14,278 nt of DNA from Calditrichia bacterium (GTDB lineage: Bacteria > Calditrichota > Calditrichia > Calditrichales > Calditrichaceae), in NCBI GenBank assembly GCA_027039465.1, contig JALWEA010000166.1, positions 1 to 14,278 of the forward strand, read 5' to 3'. Position 1 is the stretch's first letter, and the number at the start of each line of letters is the position of its first letter. The notes beneath the pieces are model-generated. The model was not told the origin of the DNA and ran no database searches. It was given only the letters and a program-made list of their open reading frames with translations. The position numbers were made by a program, and so were the translations under genes. Shown here piece after piece: positions 13,417 to 14,278 of this stretch.

Positions 13417-13863
13417 TTAATCTTTCGTTTTAATTAATTTCTTATTTTTTATCCATGAAAACAAAATTTTATTGTTAACAACTTTTATCTTTAAATATTG
13501 AGGCCTTTCCGTTGGCGGAAATGACAAATATATTATTGGCATTGATTTTTCTTCTAAAATTTTCAATATCTTCGGTGAATATAAGGAATCTATTTTAAAT
13601 AATTTTTGTTCAGGCTCTTCGTCATATTCCGAAATAGCAATATAAATTGTTGTTAATACCTCACAGTTCGATTTTCCGGCGCTCCCGGACTCATGATCTA
13701 ATCCTAAAACGCGGACCCTAAAGGATTCAAAATCTTTTTGGGCCAATATTTCGATATTATTAAATAACCGTATTTGTTCTTCGTTGGTTATTTCTTTATA
13801 TGTTAATTTGGGCTGAGCCATTGCAAAGGATAAAAATATCGATATAAATAAAAAACTTTTCAT
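13417..13863 (-). CDS. Small secreted protein, hypothetical
   Basis: A 148-aa protein with a short signal peptide (MKSFLFISIFLSFAMA, then QPKL; AMA is a plausible cleavage site). The mature part of about 132 residues is mixed helix and strand, with one cysteine in GSAGKSNCEVLTTIYIAI and a central ISEYDEEPEQKLFKIDSLYS. It ends in strands (YLKIKVVNNKILFSWI) and a lysine-rich tail. No family is recognised. It is the only gene of a cassette of about 0.6 kb, a typical cassette size, and sits between the attC-like sites at 13896 and 13299. AAAGG lies 13 bases before the ATG, a poor spacing. Confidence 0.65.
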   Translation of the reverse strand: MKSFLFISIFLSFAMAQPKLTYKEITNEEQIRLFNNIEILAQKDFESFRVRVLGLDHESGSAGKSNCEVLTTIYIAISEYDEEPEQKLFKIDSLYSPKILKILEEKSMPIIYLSFPPTERPQYLKIKVVNNKILFSWIKNKKLIKTKD

Positions 13864-13895
13864 TGAAACGGATGACCTTTTTTAGGGTTAAAGCT

Positions 13896-13996
13896 CCATA
13901 ACAAACCGAAGCTAACGGGAATTGTCACGTTTCGATGCGCTAACCATCAACAAGCGAACACATGGCAATTTCCGGCGCCGCGATTTTTTATAAGGC
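13896..13996 (-). other. attC-like site, one end degenerate
   Basis: Minus-strand R' candidate GTTATGG (13896-13902), preceded by CCGTTAGCTTCGG, which shares TTAGCT with the L' motif of better sites. The R'' candidate GCCTTAT (13990-13996) deviates from RYYYAAC in its last three bases. The stem pairs GAATTGTCA with TGGCAATTTCC, similar to other sites. The stop codon of the upstream gene is one base away (13998-14000), a common cassette layout. Confidence 0.5.
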
Positions 13997-13997
13997 A

Positions 13998-14278
13998 TTA
14001 ATGCTTTTTTATGAGCAAACCTATTTTGCTTTGAGCGCTCAATTTCATCTTGGGTAAAATATCATCGGCAGTGAAAGGCTTGCCATCAGGGCCGACGCTA
14101 AGTAAATAATAATGCTCATTATCAAGTAATTCGTAATAAAAGTATCTGGGTTTTCCTCCAAATTTTACATCGGTCGGGTCAACGATAATTACAAACGGAT
14201 TCTCCGGCAATGATTTCTTAAGTATTTCCAGGGATTCGGGATACTTTCCGTTTTGTACTTTGTAGAACTCTATGGCCT
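13998..14278 (-). CDS. Pseudopilin-like protein, C-terminal part (5' end outside)
   Basis: The frame stays open to the right edge of the window, so the gene is 5'-truncated here; 93 codons are visible. The visible protein reads AIEFYKVQNGKYPESLEILK, then a DP segment (VIIVDPTDVKF) and YYLLSVGPDGKPFTADDI. This order (A-x-x-Y-x-x-x-N-G-x-Y-P, then DP, then L-x-S-x-G-P-D-G-x-x-x-T-x-D-D-I) is that of the C-terminal domain of GspG-like type II secretion pseudopilins and related periplasmic proteins. The acidic DD would be part of the calcium site in GspG. Whether an N-terminal pilin helix exists cannot be seen. It ends one base from an attC-like site. Confidence 0.6.
   Translation of the reverse strand, partial: AIEFYKVQNGKYPESLEILKKSLPENPFVIIVDPTDVKFGGKPRYFYYELLDNEHYYLLSVGPDGKPFTADDILPKMKLSAQSKIGLLIKKH

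Larger units (their letters stand above)
1..14278 (-). mobile_element. Integron-type gene cassette array (internal part)
   Basis: All credible genes are on the minus strand and the gaps between units hold attC-like imperfect inverted repeats at about 1-54, 713-817, 1714-1798, 8857-8966, 10163-10302, 12037-12137, 13299-13377 and 13896-13996. Each site lies just 3' of a gene, as attC does in a cassette. Cassette lengths implied by the R' boxes are about 1.0, 7.1, 1.3, 1.9, 1.3 and 0.6 kb. No tyrosine recombinase of the IntI type and no attI are visible, so this is an internal part of the array. The assignment rests on repeat structure read by eye; a covariance-model search for attC would settle it. 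Confidence 0.7.

Noticed and set aside
1..14278. CRISPR array, tRNA, insertion sequence or integrase
   Set aside because: No regularly spaced short repeats, no cloverleaf, no transposase and no IntI-like protein were found on either strand.

Overview
The window looks like part of a chromosomal (sedentary) integron cassette array. Every credible gene lies on the minus strand. The genes come singly or in pairs, and between them sit eight short imperfect inverted repeats, each about 80-140 bp where complete, with the build of integron attC recombination sites. The best sites (8857-8966, 10163-10302, 12037-12137, 13299-13377) end in R-box-like heptamers (RYYYAAC / GTTRRRY) and three of them carry an L'-like motif (TTAGCTCAATC and variants). 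In the clearest one (8857-8966) the stem pairs except for an extra T and an extra G on the window's plus strand, which is the pattern of the extrahelical bases of attC bottom strands. No integrase gene or attI site is visible, so the array continues beyond at least one edge.

Most genes are AT-rich, some have Shine-Dalgarno sites and some do not, and several encode exported proteins (beta-barrel, lipoprotein with two TonB-C-like domains, small secreted proteins). This suggests a Gram-negative bacterium of the Bacteroidota/Ignavibacteriota (FCB) type; that assignment is an inference from style and not from any marker gene.

Layout, read along the minus strand from right to left: a 5'-truncated pseudopilin-like gene (14278-13998); a small secreted protein (13863-13417); a secreted 274-aa protein (13257-12433); a sugar-phosphate nucleotidyltransferase with a small membrane protein (11991-10715); a HigB/RelE-like toxin and its XRE antitoxin with a readable promoter and operator (10106-9359); a roughly 7.1-kb unit with a 2101-aa nuclease-STAND NTPase and an overlapping accessory gene (8808-1857); a lipoprotein with two TonB-C-like domains (1692-847); and an outer-membrane barrel protein (670-68). 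Three of the units (ending at the attC-like sites 8857, 10163 and 12037) share a conserved non-coding tail of about 160-300 bp next to the attC, with an internal hairpin.

The most notable content is the 7.1-kb unit. It encodes what looks like an AVAST (Avs) antiphage system: an N-terminal Cap4/DUF4297-like nuclease region, a STAND P-loop NTPase and a very long helical sensor region, plus a small partner protein. It is visibly richer in G+C than its neighbours and carries its own palindrome just inside the cassette boundary. If the attC assignments hold, this is a complete multi-kilobase defence operon carried as one integron cassette, next to a toxin-antitoxin cassette of the kind that stabilises such arrays.
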